Assembly: GCA_963928055.1 (NCBI GenBank)
Contig: CAWVDN010000001.1
Location: 1-64,000, forward strand
Origin: Scatomonas sp963928055
GTDB taxonomy: Bacteria; Bacillota; Clostridia; Lachnospirales; Lachnospiraceae
DNA: 64,000 nucleotides
Direction of reading: 5' to 3'
Below the pieces are notes generated by a model that was not told the origin of the DNA, did no database searches, and saw only the letters and a list, made by a program, of their open reading frames with translations. Below, piece by piece: positions 42,651 to 51,866 of the stretch; positions within the stretch are counted from its first letter, which is position 1, and each line of letters begins with the position of its first letter. The position numbers and the translations under genes were made by a program.

Positions 42651-43685
42651 ATGAGTGATAGCAATGTGAAAGAGAGATTGGAAGCCATTGTCTCCAGAGC
42701 AATGGCCAGCATCGAGGGCGCAGGGGATCTGAACGCCCTGAACGATGTGAGAGTCAGCGTCCTGGGAAAGAAAGGAGAGCTGACCGCTGTTTTAAAGAGC
42801 ATGAAGGATGTGGCTCCGGAGGACCGTCCCAAGGTGGGGCAGATGGTCAATGACGCCCGCAGCGAGATCGAGAACCGCATGGAGCAGGTGAAAAAAGCGC
42901 TGGAAGCCGCCAAGCTGGAGCGGCAGCTGAAGGAGGAGGTCATCGATGTGACCCTTCCCGCCAGAAAAGCCGAGGTGGGACACCGGCACCCCAACACCAT
43001 CGCCCTGGAAGAGGTGGAGCGGATCTTCGTGGGCATGGGCTATGAGGTCGTGGAGGGTCCGGAAGTGGAGTACGACCTTTATAATTTTGAAAAGCTGAAC
43101 ATTCCCGCCAACCATCCCGCCAAGGACGAGCAGGATACTTTCTATATCAACAAGGACATCGTGCTGCGGACCCAGACCTCCCCGGTACAGGCCAGGATCA
43201 TGGAGCAGGGAAAACTTCCCATCCGTATGATCGCCCCCGGGCGGGTGTTCCGTTCCGACGAGGTGGACGCCACCCATTCTCCCTCCTTCTATCAGATCGA
43301 GGGTCTGGTGGTGGACAAGCATATCACCTTCGCGGATCTGAAGGGCACACTGGAGCAGTTTGCCAGAGAGATGTTCGGGGAAAACACCAGGACCAAATTC
43401 CGCCCCCATCATTTCCCCTTTACCGAGCCCAGCGCCGAGGTGGATGTGAGCTGCTTCAAGTGCGGCGGCAAGGGCTGCCGCTTCTGTAAGGGATCCGGCT
43501 GGATCGAGATCCTGGGCTGCGGCATGGTCCATCCCCACGTGTTCGAGATGTGCGGCATCGATCCCGAAGAATACACCGGCTTCGCCTTCGGCGTAGGCCT
43601 GGAGCGGATCGCCCTGCTGAAATACGAGATCGACGACATGCGCCTGCTCTACGAAAACGACTACCGTTTCTTAAAGCAATTTTGA
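42651..43685 (+). CDS. pheS: phenylalanine-tRNA ligase alpha subunit
   Basis: The catalytic subunit that charges tRNA-Phe. The 344-residue protein has an N-terminal coiled coil (residues 1-85) and class II motifs: PNTIALEEVERIFVGMGYEV, LRTQTSPVQARIM, GRVFRSDEVDATHSPSFYQIEG (motif 2), HHFPFTEPSAEVDVSC and FAFGVGLERIALLKYEIDDMR (motif 3). The ATG at 42651 follows ATAAGGAGAATCAGC. Controlled by the T-box at 42288. Confidence 0.97.
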   Translation: MSDSNVKERLEAIVSRAMASIEGAGDLNALNDVRVSVLGKKGELTAVLKSMKDVAPEDRPKVGQMVNDARSEIENRMEQVKKALEAAKLERQLKEEVIDVTLPARKAEVGHRHPNTIALEEVERIFVGMGYEVVEGPEVEYDLYNFEKLNIPANHPAKDEQDTFYINKDIVLRTQTSPVQARIMEQGKLPIRMIAPGRVFRSDEVDATHSPSFYQIEGLVVDKHITFADLKGTLEQFAREMFGENTRTKFRPHHFPFTEPSAEVDVSCFKCGGKGCRFCKGSGWIEILGCGMVHPHVFEMCGIDPEEYTGFAFGVGLERIALLKYEIDDMRLLYENDYRFLKQF

Positions 43686-43742
43686 TCTCCGCAGAGCCGC
43701 GGGGCGTTTGTTGAACATAGAAAGTAAGAGGAGATAAAAGAG

Positions 43743-46160
43743 ATGAACACTTCCTTATCATGGATAAAAATGTATGTGCCGGATCTGGATGTGACGGCCC
43801 AGGAATATACGGACGCTATGACCCTGTCCGGAACAAAGGTGGAAGGCTTCCAGAAGCTGGACGCGGATCTGGACCAGATCGTCATCGGCCAGATCGAGAA
43901 AATCGAGAAGCACCCGGACGCGGACAAGCTGATCGTGTGCCAGGTGAACGTGGGAAAGGAGACGGTGCAGATCGTCACCGGCGCTCCCAATGTAAAAGAG
44001 GGAGATAAAGTGCCGGTGGTGCTGGACGGAGGCAAGGTGGCCGGAAACCACGACGGAAAGATGACGCCCGGAGGCATTACTATCAAGGCCGGAAAACTCC
44101 GGGGAGTAGAATCCCGCGGCATGATGTGTTCCATTGAGGAACTGGGTTCCAGCCGGGAATTTTATCCGGAAGCCCCGGAGCTGGGCATTTATATTTTCCC
44201 GGAGGACGCTGTGGTGGGCGAGAGCGCCATTCACGCCCTGGGACTGGACGATGTGGTCTTTGAATATGAGATCACTTCCAACCGGGTGGACTGCTACAGC
44301 GTGATCGGCATCGCCAGGGAGGCGGCGGCTACCTTTGGAAAGAAATTCTGCCCGCCGGAGGTAAAGGTCACAGGAAACAAGGAACAGGCCTCGGATTACA
44401 TTCAGGTCCGGGTGGAGGAGCCGGAGCTCTGTCCCCGGTACTGCGCCAGAGTGGTGAAAAATGTAAAGATCGGCCCCTCCCCCAAGTGGATGCAGAGATG
44501 TCTAGCAGCCAACGGCATCCGTCCCATCAACAATCTGGTGGATATCACCAACTATGTGATGGAAGAGTACGGGCAGCCCATGCACGCCTATGATCTGGAT
44601 ACCATCGCGGATCATCAGATCGTCGTGCGCAGGGCCTCCCAGGGAGAAACCTTCGTGACCCTGGACGGCCAGGAGCGTCATCTGGATGAGAACGTGCTTC
44701 TGATCTGTGACGGGGAAAAGGCAGTGGGCATTGCCGGCATTATGGGCGGAGAGAATTCGATGATCACCGATCAGGTACACACGGTTCTCTTCGAGGCGGC
44801 CTGTTTCGACGGCACCAATATCCGCCTTTCCGCCAAGCGGATCGGCATGCGGACCGACGCTTCCGGAAAATTTGAGAAGGGGCTGGATCCCAACAACGCG
44901 GCGGCGGCCATTGACCGGGCCTGCCAGCTTATGGAAGAGCTGGGCGCCGGGGAAGTGGTAGGCGGCATGGTAGATGTTTATCCGGAAAAGAGACAGCCGG
45001 TGCGGGTGCCCTTTGAGCCGGAGAAGATCAACGCCCTGCTGGGCACCGACCTTTCCAAAGAGCAGATGCTCGCTTATCTGGAGGCGGTGGAGCTGGCCTA
45101 CGACAAAGAAACCAATGAGATCGTGGCCCCCACTTTCCGCCAGGATATTAAGCGGACCGCGGACATTGCCGAGGAAGTGGCCCGGTTCTACGGATACGAC
45201 CATATCCCGGTGACCCTGCCCAGCGGGGAAGCTACGGTGGGCAAGCTGAGCTTTAAGATGATGGTGGAGGAGAAGGCCCGGGATGTGGCGGAGTACTGCG
45301 GATTTTCCCAGGGTATGTGTTACTCCTTTGAGAGCCCCAAGGTATTCGACAGGCTGCGGATCCCGGCGGAGGATCCCCTGCGGAAGACCGTCCAGATCCT
45401 GAATCCCCTGGGAGAAGACTTTTCCATTATGCGGACCACCTCTCTCAATGGTATGCTGACCTCCCTGGCTACCAATTACAACCGGAGAAATAAAAATGTC
45501 CGCCTGTACGAACTGGGCAACGTATATCTGCCCAAGGAGCTGCCCCTGAAGGAGCTGCCGGAGGAGCGGATGCTGTTTACCCTGGGCATGTACGGAGCGG
45601 GAGATTTCTACGACATGAAAGGCGTGGTGGAAGAATTCCTGGGCCAGATCGGCATGAAGGAGCGGGTAGAGTATGACGGGAACGCCGGCAGACCGTATCT
45701 GCATCCGGGACGCCAGGCCAACGTGATCTACCGGGGAACGGAGATCGGATACCTGGGCGAGGTACATCCCCTGGTGGCGGACAGCTATGAGATCGGGGAG
45801 AGAGCCTATGTGGCGGTCCTGGATATCCTGAAGATCCTGGAGTACGCCAGCTTTGACCGGAAGTATGAAGGGATCGCCAGATTCCCGGCAGTGACCCGCG
45901 ATCTTTCCATGGTTGTGCCCAAGGAGATCAAAGCCGCGGATATTGAGCATATGATCCTGCAGAGAGGCGGAAAGATCCTGGAGAGCGTCTCCCTGTTCGA
46001 CCTTTACGAGGGATCCCAGATCCGTGAGGGATTCAAATCCATGGCCTATTCCGTAGTGTTCCGTTCCAAAGAAAAAACTCTGGAGGAGCAGGAAGTAGGG
46101 GCTGCCATGAAAAAGATCCTCAACGGTCTTTCCGGCATGGGCATTGAACTGCGCCAGTAA
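43743..46160 (+). CDS. pheT: phenylalanine-tRNA ligase beta subunit
   Basis: The 805-residue partner of PheS. It has the N-terminal EMAP/tRNA-binding domain (IEKIEKHPDADKLIVCQVNVG), the B3/B4 editing region (PRYCARVVKNVKIGPSPKWM, GIMGG), B5 (ADIAEEVARFYGYDHIP), the catalytic-like core and the C-terminal anticodon-binding domain (FPAVTRDLSMVVPKE...EGFKSMAYSVVFRS). The length is normal. It follows pheS after 57 bases. Confidence 0.97.
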   Translation: MNTSLSWIKMYVPDLDVTAQEYTDAMTLSGTKVEGFQKLDADLDQIVIGQIEKIEKHPDADKLIVCQVNVGKETVQIVTGAPNVKEGDKVPVVLDGGKVAGNHDGKMTPGGITIKAGKLRGVESRGMMCSIEELGSSREFYPEAPELGIYIFPEDAVVGESAIHALGLDDVVFEYEITSNRVDCYSVIGIAREAAATFGKKFCPPEVKVTGNKEQASDYIQVRVEEPELCPRYCARVVKNVKIGPSPKWMQRCLAANGIRPINNLVDITNYVMEEYGQPMHAYDLDTIADHQIVVRRASQGETFVTLDGQERHLDENVLLICDGEKAVGIAGIMGGENSMITDQVHTVLFEAACFDGTNIRLSAKRIGMRTDASGKFEKGLDPNNAAAAIDRACQLMEELGAGEVVGGMVDVYPEKRQPVRVPFEPEKINALLGTDLSKEQMLAYLEAVELAYDKETNEIVAPTFRQDIKRTADIAEEVARFYGYDHIPVTLPSGEATVGKLSFKMMVEEKARDVAEYCGFSQGMCYSFESPKVFDRLRIPAEDPLRKTVQILNPLGEDFSIMRTTSLNGMLTSLATNYNRRNKNVRLYELGNVYLPKELPLKELPEERMLFTLGMYGAGDFYDMKGVVEEFLGQIGMKERVEYDGNAGRPYLHPGRQANVIYRGTEIGYLGEVHPLVADSYEIGERAYVAVLDILKILEYASFDRKYEGIARFPAVTRDLSMVVPKEIKAADIEHMILQRGGKILESVSLFDLYEGSQIREGFKSMAYSVVFRSKEKTLEEQEVGAAMKKILNGLSGMGIELRQ

Positions 46161-46190
46161 CGGTCTTTAATACGAAAGAAAGGGATTTTT

Positions 46191-46862
46191 ATGCTGATTT
46201 ATGTGATACGACACGGGGAGACTTCCTGGAATGTTCAGCGGAAGCTGCAGGGACACCGGGGAGCGGACCTGGATGAAAAGGGTGTGCGCCTGGCGGAGAT
46301 CACCGCCCGGGCGCTGAAAGAAATTCCTTTTGCTATATGTTTTACCAGTCCTCTGATCCGGGCAAAGCACACGGCGGAGATCCTGCTGGAGGGAAGAGAG
46401 ATCCCCATAGTGGAAGAACCCAGGATCATGGAGATCGGGTTCGGAGAGTGGGAGGGCCTCTGCTGCGCTCCCGGACGCATGGAAATGCCGGAAGAAAAAT
46501 TCCGGAAGTTTTACGAAGATCCCCTGGGTTTTGGGGCGCCTCCGGAAGGGGAGAGCATCCTGGATGTCTGCAGGAGGACCGAGGAGTTTTATCAGGAACT
46601 GATCCATAAGGAAGAACTGCAGGATAAAACCGTGCTGGTATCCACCCACGGCTGCGCCGCCAGAGCCTTTCTACGCAATGTATACCAGGATAAAGAAGAT
46701 TTCTGGCACGGAGGCGTGCCCATGAACTGCGCGGTGAACATCCTGGAGGTGAAAAACGGATCCGCCCGGCTCCTGGCAGAAGACAGGATATATTACAGCA
46801 AAGAAGACTGTGTGGACTTTTATCAGATCCCGAAGGAAAAGAACGAACATGAAGACAAGTGA
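46191..46862 (+). CDS. histidine phosphatase family protein
   Basis: A 223-residue phosphoglycerate-mutase-like phosphatase. It carries the RHG motif VIRHGETSWNVQRKLQG, TSPLIRAKHTAEILL, the acid loop MEIGFGEWEG and the second His in VLVSTHGCAARAFL. Members act on sugar phosphates, alpha-ribazole phosphate (CobC) or other small phosphates. The substrate here is unknown. It overlaps queA by 14 bases. Confidence 0.9.
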   Translation: MLIYVIRHGETSWNVQRKLQGHRGADLDEKGVRLAEITARALKEIPFAICFTSPLIRAKHTAEILLEGREIPIVEEPRIMEIGFGEWEGLCCAPGRMEMPEEKFRKFYEDPLGFGAPPEGESILDVCRRTEEFYQELIHKEELQDKTVLVSTHGCAARAFLRNVYQDKEDFWHGGVPMNCAVNILEVKNGSARLLAEDRIYYSKEDCVDFYQIPKEKNEHEDK

Positions 46863-47874
46863 TTTTTACTATGAACTGCCAAAAGAACTGATCGCCCAGG
46901 ATCCCCTGGAGGATCGGAGTTCTTCCCGGCTGATGCATCTGGATAGGATCACGGGAGCGGTGGAGCACCGGCATTTCCGGGATATCAAAGAATACCTGAA
47001 ACCCGGCGACTGTCTGGTGATCAACGATACAAAAGTCATTCCCGCCAGGCTTTACGGCCACAAGGCGGGAACCGACGCCCTCGTTGAGATCCTTCTTCTG
47101 AAACGAAAGGAAAAGGATGTCTGGGAGACCCTGGTAAAACCGGGAAAAAAATGCCGGCCCGGGGCGGAGATCTCCTTCGGGGACGGGATCCTGAAGGGAA
47201 CCGTTCTGGACGTGGTGGAGGAGGGAAACCGGCTGATCCGGTTTACGTATGAAGGGATCTTTGAGGAGATCCTGGACCGGCTGGGAGAAATGCCCCTGCC
47301 CCCTTATATCACCCATAAACTGAAGGACAAAAACCGCTATCAGACCGTATACGCAAAACACGAAGGTTCGGCGGCGGCCCCCACGGCAGGACTGCATTTC
47401 ACGGAGGAACTGCTGCGGGAGATCCGGGACATGGGCGTGAAGATCGCCCATGTGACCCTGCATGTGGGACTGGGAACCTTCCGTCCGGTCAAGGTGGAGG
47501 AGGTTACGGAGCACCATATGCACTCGGAATTTTACGTGGTGGAGGAGGAGCAGGCAGCCCTGATCAACGAGACCCGGAAGCAGGGCGGACGGATCATCGC
47601 CGTGGGCACCACCAGCTGCCGGACCCTGGAGTCGGCGGCGGCTGAGGACGGGACCCTGAAAGCCGGCAGCGGCTGGACGGAGATCTTCATCTATCCGGGA
47701 TACCGGTTTAAGATCCTGGACGGACTGATCACCAATTTTCATCTGCCGGAATCCACGCTGATCATGCTGGTATCCGCTTTTGCCGGAAAAGAGCATGTGC
47801 TGGCGGCCTATGAGGAGGCTGTGAAGGAGAAATACCGGTTTTTCAGTTTCGGGGACGCCATGGTTATTCTGTGA
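46849..47874 (+). CDS. queA: S-adenosylmethionine:tRNA ribosyltransferase-isomerase QueA
   Basis: Makes epoxyqueuosine on tRNA from preQ1 using the ribosyl part of SAM. The 341 residues begin KTSDFYYELPKELIAQDPLE and contain VINDTKVIPARLYGHK, AAPTAGLHFTEELL, VTLHVGLGTFRPVKVE, GTTSCRTLES and LITNFHLPESTLIMLVSAF. The start at 46849 overlaps the end of the phosphatase gene and matches the family N-terminus. No other queuosine gene is in the window. Confidence 0.97.
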   Translation: MKTSDFYYELPKELIAQDPLEDRSSSRLMHLDRITGAVEHRHFRDIKEYLKPGDCLVINDTKVIPARLYGHKAGTDALVEILLLKRKEKDVWETLVKPGKKCRPGAEISFGDGILKGTVLDVVEEGNRLIRFTYEGIFEEILDRLGEMPLPPYITHKLKDKNRYQTVYAKHEGSAAAPTAGLHFTEELLREIRDMGVKIAHVTLHVGLGTFRPVKVEEVTEHHMHSEFYVVEEEQAALINETRKQGGRIIAVGTTSCRTLESAAAEDGTLKAGSGWTEIFIYPGYRFKILDGLITNFHLPESTLIMLVSAFAGKEHVLAAYEEAVKEKYRFFSFGDAMVIL

Positions 47875-47890
47875 CCGGAGATCCATCAAT

Positions 47891-47940
47891 AAAAAGCAAC
47901 CCGCGGAGACTTGTTTTCCTGTCTCCGCGGGTTGCTTTTT
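47891..47940. terminator. terminator after queA
   Basis: A perfect 20-bp stem (47891-47910 with 47921-47940), with an A-run at the left edge and TTTTT at the right edge, so active in either direction. Confidence 0.92.
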
Positions 47941-47982
47941 GTGCGGAACAAAAGGGATTTGTATGTGGTTTGGTCTGGTTTC

Positions 47983-48011
47983 TTACGGGAATTTGTGCTA
48001 TTCTTTATAGT
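47983..48011 (+). promoter_or_regulatory. promoter of the methylene-THF reductase operon
   Basis: TTACGG (47983-47988), 17 bases, TATAGT (48006-48011), followed by an AGGAAGGTGAG ribosome-binding site for a TTG start. Confidence 0.5.
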
Positions 48012-48068
48012 GGACGCAAAAGAATTTTTTAATGGGTTACGTATCAAACGGACAAGGAAGGTGAGCAA

Positions 48069-50033
48069 TTGGAAAACTATACCAAGTACAAGCTGAAAGA
48101 CAGAGAAGAGCTGACTTCTCTGCTGGCTGACAAGGACAACCTGTTCCTCATCGCCTGCAACAAGTGTTTCAAGGAATTTGAAACGGTGGAGGAGCCGGAG
48201 TGCGCCGAGCTGGAAGAACTGGCCCGGGAACTGGGCAAGACGGTCACCGGCAGCGCCAGGGTGGATTTCCTCTGCAACAAAGTTCAGACAGAGAAGAAAC
48301 TGCAGGACATGATCCCGGAAGGCACGGAGCACATCCTGGTGGCTTCCTGCGGACTGGGGATCCAGACCGTGGCGGATCTCACAGGAAAGAAGGTCTATGC
48401 CGCCAGCAATTCCCTGAATTACCGGGGATATCACGGCATGGCGCTGACGGAGCGGAAATGCGACGCCTGCGCCCAGTGCTACCTGAACGTCACCGGGGGC
48501 ATCTGCCCCATCGTGGACTGTTCCAAGAGCCTGGTCAACGGCCAGTGCGGCGGCGCCAAGGACGGAAAATGCGAGGTGGACAGCAGCAAAGACTGCGCCT
48601 GGGAAAAAATCTACCGCCGTCTGGAAAAACAGGGCCGTCTGGAAGAGTTCCTGGATCAGCCGGTGCAGCTGCGGGACTATTCCAAAGTGAATTTCAAATT
48701 TATCAGCGACTATGTAAAATCTGTCCGTGAAAACCGCCTGGAGGGGTATTACGGAGGCGTCCATCCCTCAGAGCGGAAAGAGTTCACGGAGCATCTGCCC
48801 CTGCAGCGGTTCCCGGAGCCGGAGGAAGTGGTGATCCCCCTGTCCATGCACGCGGGAGCGCCGGCCGATCCGGTGGTACAGGTAGGCGATACCGTAAAAG
48901 TGGGACAGAAGATCGGGGAGGCGGCAGCCTTTATCAGCAGCCCCGTCCATTCCAGTGTCAGCGGCACAGTAACCGCTATTGAAGAGAGGGGCCACGCAAC
49001 CCGGGGCACCTGTCTGTCGGTGGTGATCCGTTCCGACGGGAAAAATACTCTGGATGAGTCCGTGAAGCCTCACGGGGAGCTGGAAAGCCTGACCCCCGAC
49101 GAGATCGTGGAGATCGTGAAGGAGGCCGGCATTGTGGGCATGGGCGGCGCGGGATTCCCCACCGCCGTAAAATTAAAACCTGCCAAACCGGTGGATACGG
49201 TCCTGCTGAACGGCTGTGAGTGCGAGCCGCTGCTGACGGCGGACCATCGGGTGCTGCTGGAGTACGCCGAGGATGTGATCTTTGGCCTGAAGGCCATCTT
49301 AAAGGCTACGGGGGCGGAAAAGGGAGTGATCGTCATTGAGGACAACAAACCCGACGCCATCGCCCTTATGAGAGAAAAGACCGCGGACTCTGAAAATCTG
49401 GAGGTGGTGTCCGCCAGGACAAAATACCCCCAGGGCGCGGAAAAAATGCTGATCAAACGGGTCACCGGACGGATGGTTCCCAGCGGCGGCCTGCCGGCGG
49501 ATGTAGGCTGCATTGTCAGCAATATCAGCACCACCAAGGCTATCTCCGATGCCATCCGGAAAGGGATGCCTCTGATCGAACGGGTGGTGACTGTCACCGG
49601 GGAGAGACTGAAACACCCCGGCAACTTTGTGGTGAAGATCGGAACCAATACACAGGATCTCATAGACTACTGCGGCGGCATTACCGGCCGAGGCGAGGTT
49701 ACCGTGAAGGCAGGGGGCCCCATGATGGGCTTTGTTCTCGCAGATACCAACGTGCCCATTATGAAAGGCTCCAACGGCATTATCGCCGTGGATACTGACC
49801 ACACCGCGGAACAGCCCTGCATCAAATGCGGACGCTGCGTGGATGTGTGTCCCATGGAGCTTTCTCCCCTGTATTTCGCCAAATACGCGGAGCAGGAAAA
49901 CTGGCAGGGCATGAAGGACCTGCATGTGATGGACTGTATCGAGTGCCGGTCCTGCGAATATATCTGTTCCTCTAAGATACCGCTGGTAGCCAGGATCAAA
50001 GCCGGAAAGACCGCAGTAAGGGGGATGAAGTAA
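48069..50033 (+). CDS. MetV-RnfC fusion, electron-input subunit of methylene-THF reductase (RnfC2-type)
   Basis: A 654-residue two-part protein. Residues 1 to about 210 are a MetV-like domain (CNKCFKEFETVE, VASCGLGIQTVADL, CDACAQCYLNVTGGICP, DCSKSLVNGQCGGAKDGKCEV). Residues about 215-654 are RnfC-like: GGVHPSERKEFT, the NADH/FMN-type segment VGMGGAGFPTAVKL and NGCECEPLLTADHRV, and two [4Fe-4S] sites, CIKCGRCVDVCP and CIECRSCEYIC. A TTG start at 48069 follows AAGGTGAG. Followed by metV and metF, it probably takes electrons from NADH to the reductase, as proposed for RnfC2 in acetogens. It is not the membrane Rnf complex; no rnfDGEAB genes are nearby. Confidence 0.88.
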   Translation: MENYTKYKLKDREELTSLLADKDNLFLIACNKCFKEFETVEEPECAELEELARELGKTVTGSARVDFLCNKVQTEKKLQDMIPEGTEHILVASCGLGIQTVADLTGKKVYAASNSLNYRGYHGMALTERKCDACAQCYLNVTGGICPIVDCSKSLVNGQCGGAKDGKCEVDSSKDCAWEKIYRRLEKQGRLEEFLDQPVQLRDYSKVNFKFISDYVKSVRENRLEGYYGGVHPSERKEFTEHLPLQRFPEPEEVVIPLSMHAGAPADPVVQVGDTVKVGQKIGEAAAFISSPVHSSVSGTVTAIEERGHATRGTCLSVVIRSDGKNTLDESVKPHGELESLTPDEIVEIVKEAGIVGMGGAGFPTAVKLKPAKPVDTVLLNGCECEPLLTADHRVLLEYAEDVIFGLKAILKATGAEKGVIVIEDNKPDAIALMREKTADSENLEVVSARTKYPQGAEKMLIKRVTGRMVPSGGLPADVGCIVSNISTTKAISDAIRKGMPLIERVVTVTGERLKHPGNFVVKIGTNTQDLIDYCGGITGRGEVTVKAGGPMMGFVLADTNVPIMKGSNGIIAVDTDHTAEQPCIKCGRCVDVCPMELSPLYFAKYAEQENWQGMKDLHVMDCIECRSCEYICSSKIPLVARIKAGKTAVRGMK

Positions 50034-50034
50034 G

Positions 50035-50658
50035 ATGCTGATCACAGAATTAAAAGCCAAAGAAACCCTTGCTGCTCTGACAGAAGGGAAAAAAGTATTT
50101 CTCATAAATTGCGTGGGATGTAAAGAAGTCCATTTCCCCGAAGGGGAAGCGGCGGAATTGGAAAAAGAACTGGCCGCCGCCGGACAGGTGACGGGAAGCA
50201 TTACCACAGACTACATATGCAATCCGGACAATATGAAGCTCCGGCTCCAGTCCCACAGGGAGGAGATCCGGGCCGCGGACGCGGTGCTGGTGCTTTCCTG
50301 CGGCGTAGGGGTGCAGACCATTGCCAATTACCTGGAGGACAAACCGGTGTACGCGGCCTGCGATACCTATCCTCTGCCGGGATTTCAGGGAGTCACACCG
50401 CTGGAATATTCCTGCGACCAGTGCGGGGAATGCTATCTGAACCTGACGGGAGGCATCTGCCCCATTACCGCCTGTTCCAAGAGTCTGGTAAACGGACCCT
50501 GCGGCGGCACCAAAAACGGGAAATGCGAGGTGGACAGCGAAATGGAGTGCGGCTGGGAGCGGATCTACCGGAGACTGGCCATGCTGGGCCGGCTGGACGC
50601 CCTGAAGTGTCCGGTGCAGGTGCGGAATTTTGCCACGGATCAGGAAGTTTCCAAGTAA
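50035..50658 (+). CDS. metV: methylenetetrahydrofolate reductase partner MetV
   Basis: A 207-residue iron-sulfur/zinc partner of MetF. It has Cys motifs CVGCKEVHF, SCGVGVQTIANY, CDQCGECYLNLTGGICP, CSKSLVNGPCGGTKNGKCEVD and ECGWERIYRRL. It is strikingly similar to the N-terminal 210 residues of the preceding protein, so the domain is duplicated. It starts 1 base after that gene's stop, so they are co-translated. Confidence 0.92.
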   Translation: MLITELKAKETLAALTEGKKVFLINCVGCKEVHFPEGEAAELEKELAAAGQVTGSITTDYICNPDNMKLRLQSHREEIRAADAVLVLSCGVGVQTIANYLEDKPVYAACDTYPLPGFQGVTPLEYSCDQCGECYLNLTGGICPITACSKSLVNGPCGGTKNGKCEVDSEMECGWERIYRRLAMLGRLDALKCPVQVRNFATDQEVSK

Positions 50659-50696
50659 AAACAGAGACAATTATTTTTGAGTAGGAGCAATGTAAA

Positions 50697-51575
50697 ATGA
50701 AAATTACAGAGTTATTTGAACGGGGTGAATTTGTCGTTTCCGCCGAGGTGGGGCCGCCCAAGGGATTTCATGTAGAGCACCTGCTGGAGGACGCCAAAAA
50801 GTATTTAAGCGGCATTTCTGCCGTAAACGTAACAGACAACCAGTCTTCGGTCATGCGCCTGGGCTCCCTGGCCATGAGCAAGGCTCTGATGGATCAGGGG
50901 CTGACCCCCATTTACCAGCTGACCTGCCGGGACCGGAACCGGATCGCCCTGCAGTCGGATCTTTTAAGCGCCGCCATGTTCGGCATCGAGAACCTGCTGC
51001 TGCTTACGGGGGACCACACCAAACTGGGAGATCATCCCCAGGCAAAGCCGGTGTTTGACCTGGATTCCGTTTCCCTGATCCATGCGGTGACCCGTCTGGA
51101 AGCCGGGGTGGATCTGGGCGGCAATGAGCTGGTGGGCGAGCCGCCGAAATTCGCAAAAGGGGCGGTGGTTTCTCCCTGCAGCGATTCCGTGGACGCCCAG
51201 CTGGCCAAGATGGAGCGGAAGGTACGGGCAGGGGCGGATTATTTCCAGACCCAGGCTGTCTTTGAGCCGGAGAAATTCATCAGATTCATGGAGAAGGCCA
51301 AACAGTTCGGCAAGCCGGTGCAGGTGGGGATCATCATTCCAAAATCCGCAGGCATGGCGAAATTTATGAACAACAATGTGGCCGGCATCCATGTTCCCGA
51401 CGAGATGATCGAGGAGCTGAAAAAGGATAAGGAAAAGACCAAGGCGGGCATCACCGGCGTGGAGATCGCCGCCAGGATCATTAAAGAGTGCCGGCCCTAC
51501 TGCCAGGGCGTGCACATTATGGCTCTTGGCTGGGAGGACAAAGTGCCGGAGCTGCTGAAGCAGGCAGGAATATAA
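50697..51575 (+). CDS. metF: methylenetetrahydrofolate reductase
   Basis: Reduces 5,10-methylene-THF to 5-methyl-THF, the substrate of AcsE. The 292-residue TIM barrel shows FVVSAEVGPPKGFHVEHLL, VNVTDNQSSVMRLG, YQLTCRDRNRIALQSDLL, NLLLLTGDHTKLGDHPQ and ADYFQTQAVFEPEKF. As in short acetogen MetFs, it needs MetV and an electron-input subunit, both encoded upstream. It closes the operon at the terminator at 51588. Confidence 0.96.
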   Translation: MKITELFERGEFVVSAEVGPPKGFHVEHLLEDAKKYLSGISAVNVTDNQSSVMRLGSLAMSKALMDQGLTPIYQLTCRDRNRIALQSDLLSAAMFGIENLLLLTGDHTKLGDHPQAKPVFDLDSVSLIHAVTRLEAGVDLGGNELVGEPPKFAKGAVVSPCSDSVDAQLAKMERKVRAGADYFQTQAVFEPEKFIRFMEKAKQFGKPVQVGIIIPKSAGMAKFMNNNVAGIHVPDEMIEELKKDKEKTKAGITGVEIAARIIKECRPYCQGVHIMALGWEDKVPELLKQAGI

Positions 51576-51587
51576 TCATAAAAAGAC

Positions 51588-51642
51588 AGAGAGCTGTGTT
51601 TCCATGGCCGGTTTCGGCCTGGTCACAGCTCTCTGCGCTTTT
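51588..51642 (+). terminator. terminator after metF
   Basis: A 12-bp stem CAGAGAGCTGTG (51588-51599) with CACAGCTCTCTG (51625-51636), an inner GGCC/GGCC pair in the loop, then CGCTTTT. Confidence 0.8.
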
Positions 51643-51683
51643 CGCTGTATTCTGTTTTCATTTCCTTTGTTCTGCCCTGCTGC

Positions 51684-51761
51684 TTAGAAGAGATCTCTTG
51701 TGTAAAGCTGCATATATGTTTCAAAAGAATCTCTTAAAAAAGCGCTGAATCTTTTAAGCAT
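51684..51761 (-). CDS. possible 25-residue small protein
   Basis: An ATG at 51761 (minus strand) is preceded by AAGGAGG with 9-base spacing and opens a 25-codon frame, starting MLKRFSAFLRDSF and ending YTRDLF. It would be a short amphipathic helix with basic and acidic faces. It is divergent from the araC-type gene with a perfect palindrome between them. There are no homologues I can name. The evidence is the ribosome-binding site, frame and context only. Confidence 0.45.
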   Translation of the reverse strand: MLKRFSAFLRDSFETYMQLYTRDLF

Positions 51762-51793
51762 ATTTTTGGCACCTCCTTTTTGATTTCGATTGT

Positions 51794-51818
51794 ATTATAG
51801 CCCGGGGCAGGCTATAAT
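51794..51818. promoter_or_regulatory. palindromic operator candidate between the small ORF and the AraC-type gene
   Basis: Perfect inverted repeat ATTATAGCC (51794-51802), 7 bases, GGCTATAAT (51810-51818). Each arm contains a TATAAT-like or TATAGC box. It could serve both divergent genes. Confidence 0.55.
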
Positions 51819-51866
51819 TCTTGTCAAAAGGAAAGATTCACCAGCCAAATCTTGCAGGAGGGCGCC

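Noticed and set aside
48069..50033. RnfC subunit of a membrane Rnf complex
   Set aside because: No rnfD, G, E, A or B gene is nearby, and the N-terminal MetV domain and metV-metF neighbours point to the soluble methylene-THF reductase.
51488..51748. 86-codon open frame at the metF end
   Set aside because: It starts inside metF, crosses the terminator and has no ribosome-binding site.
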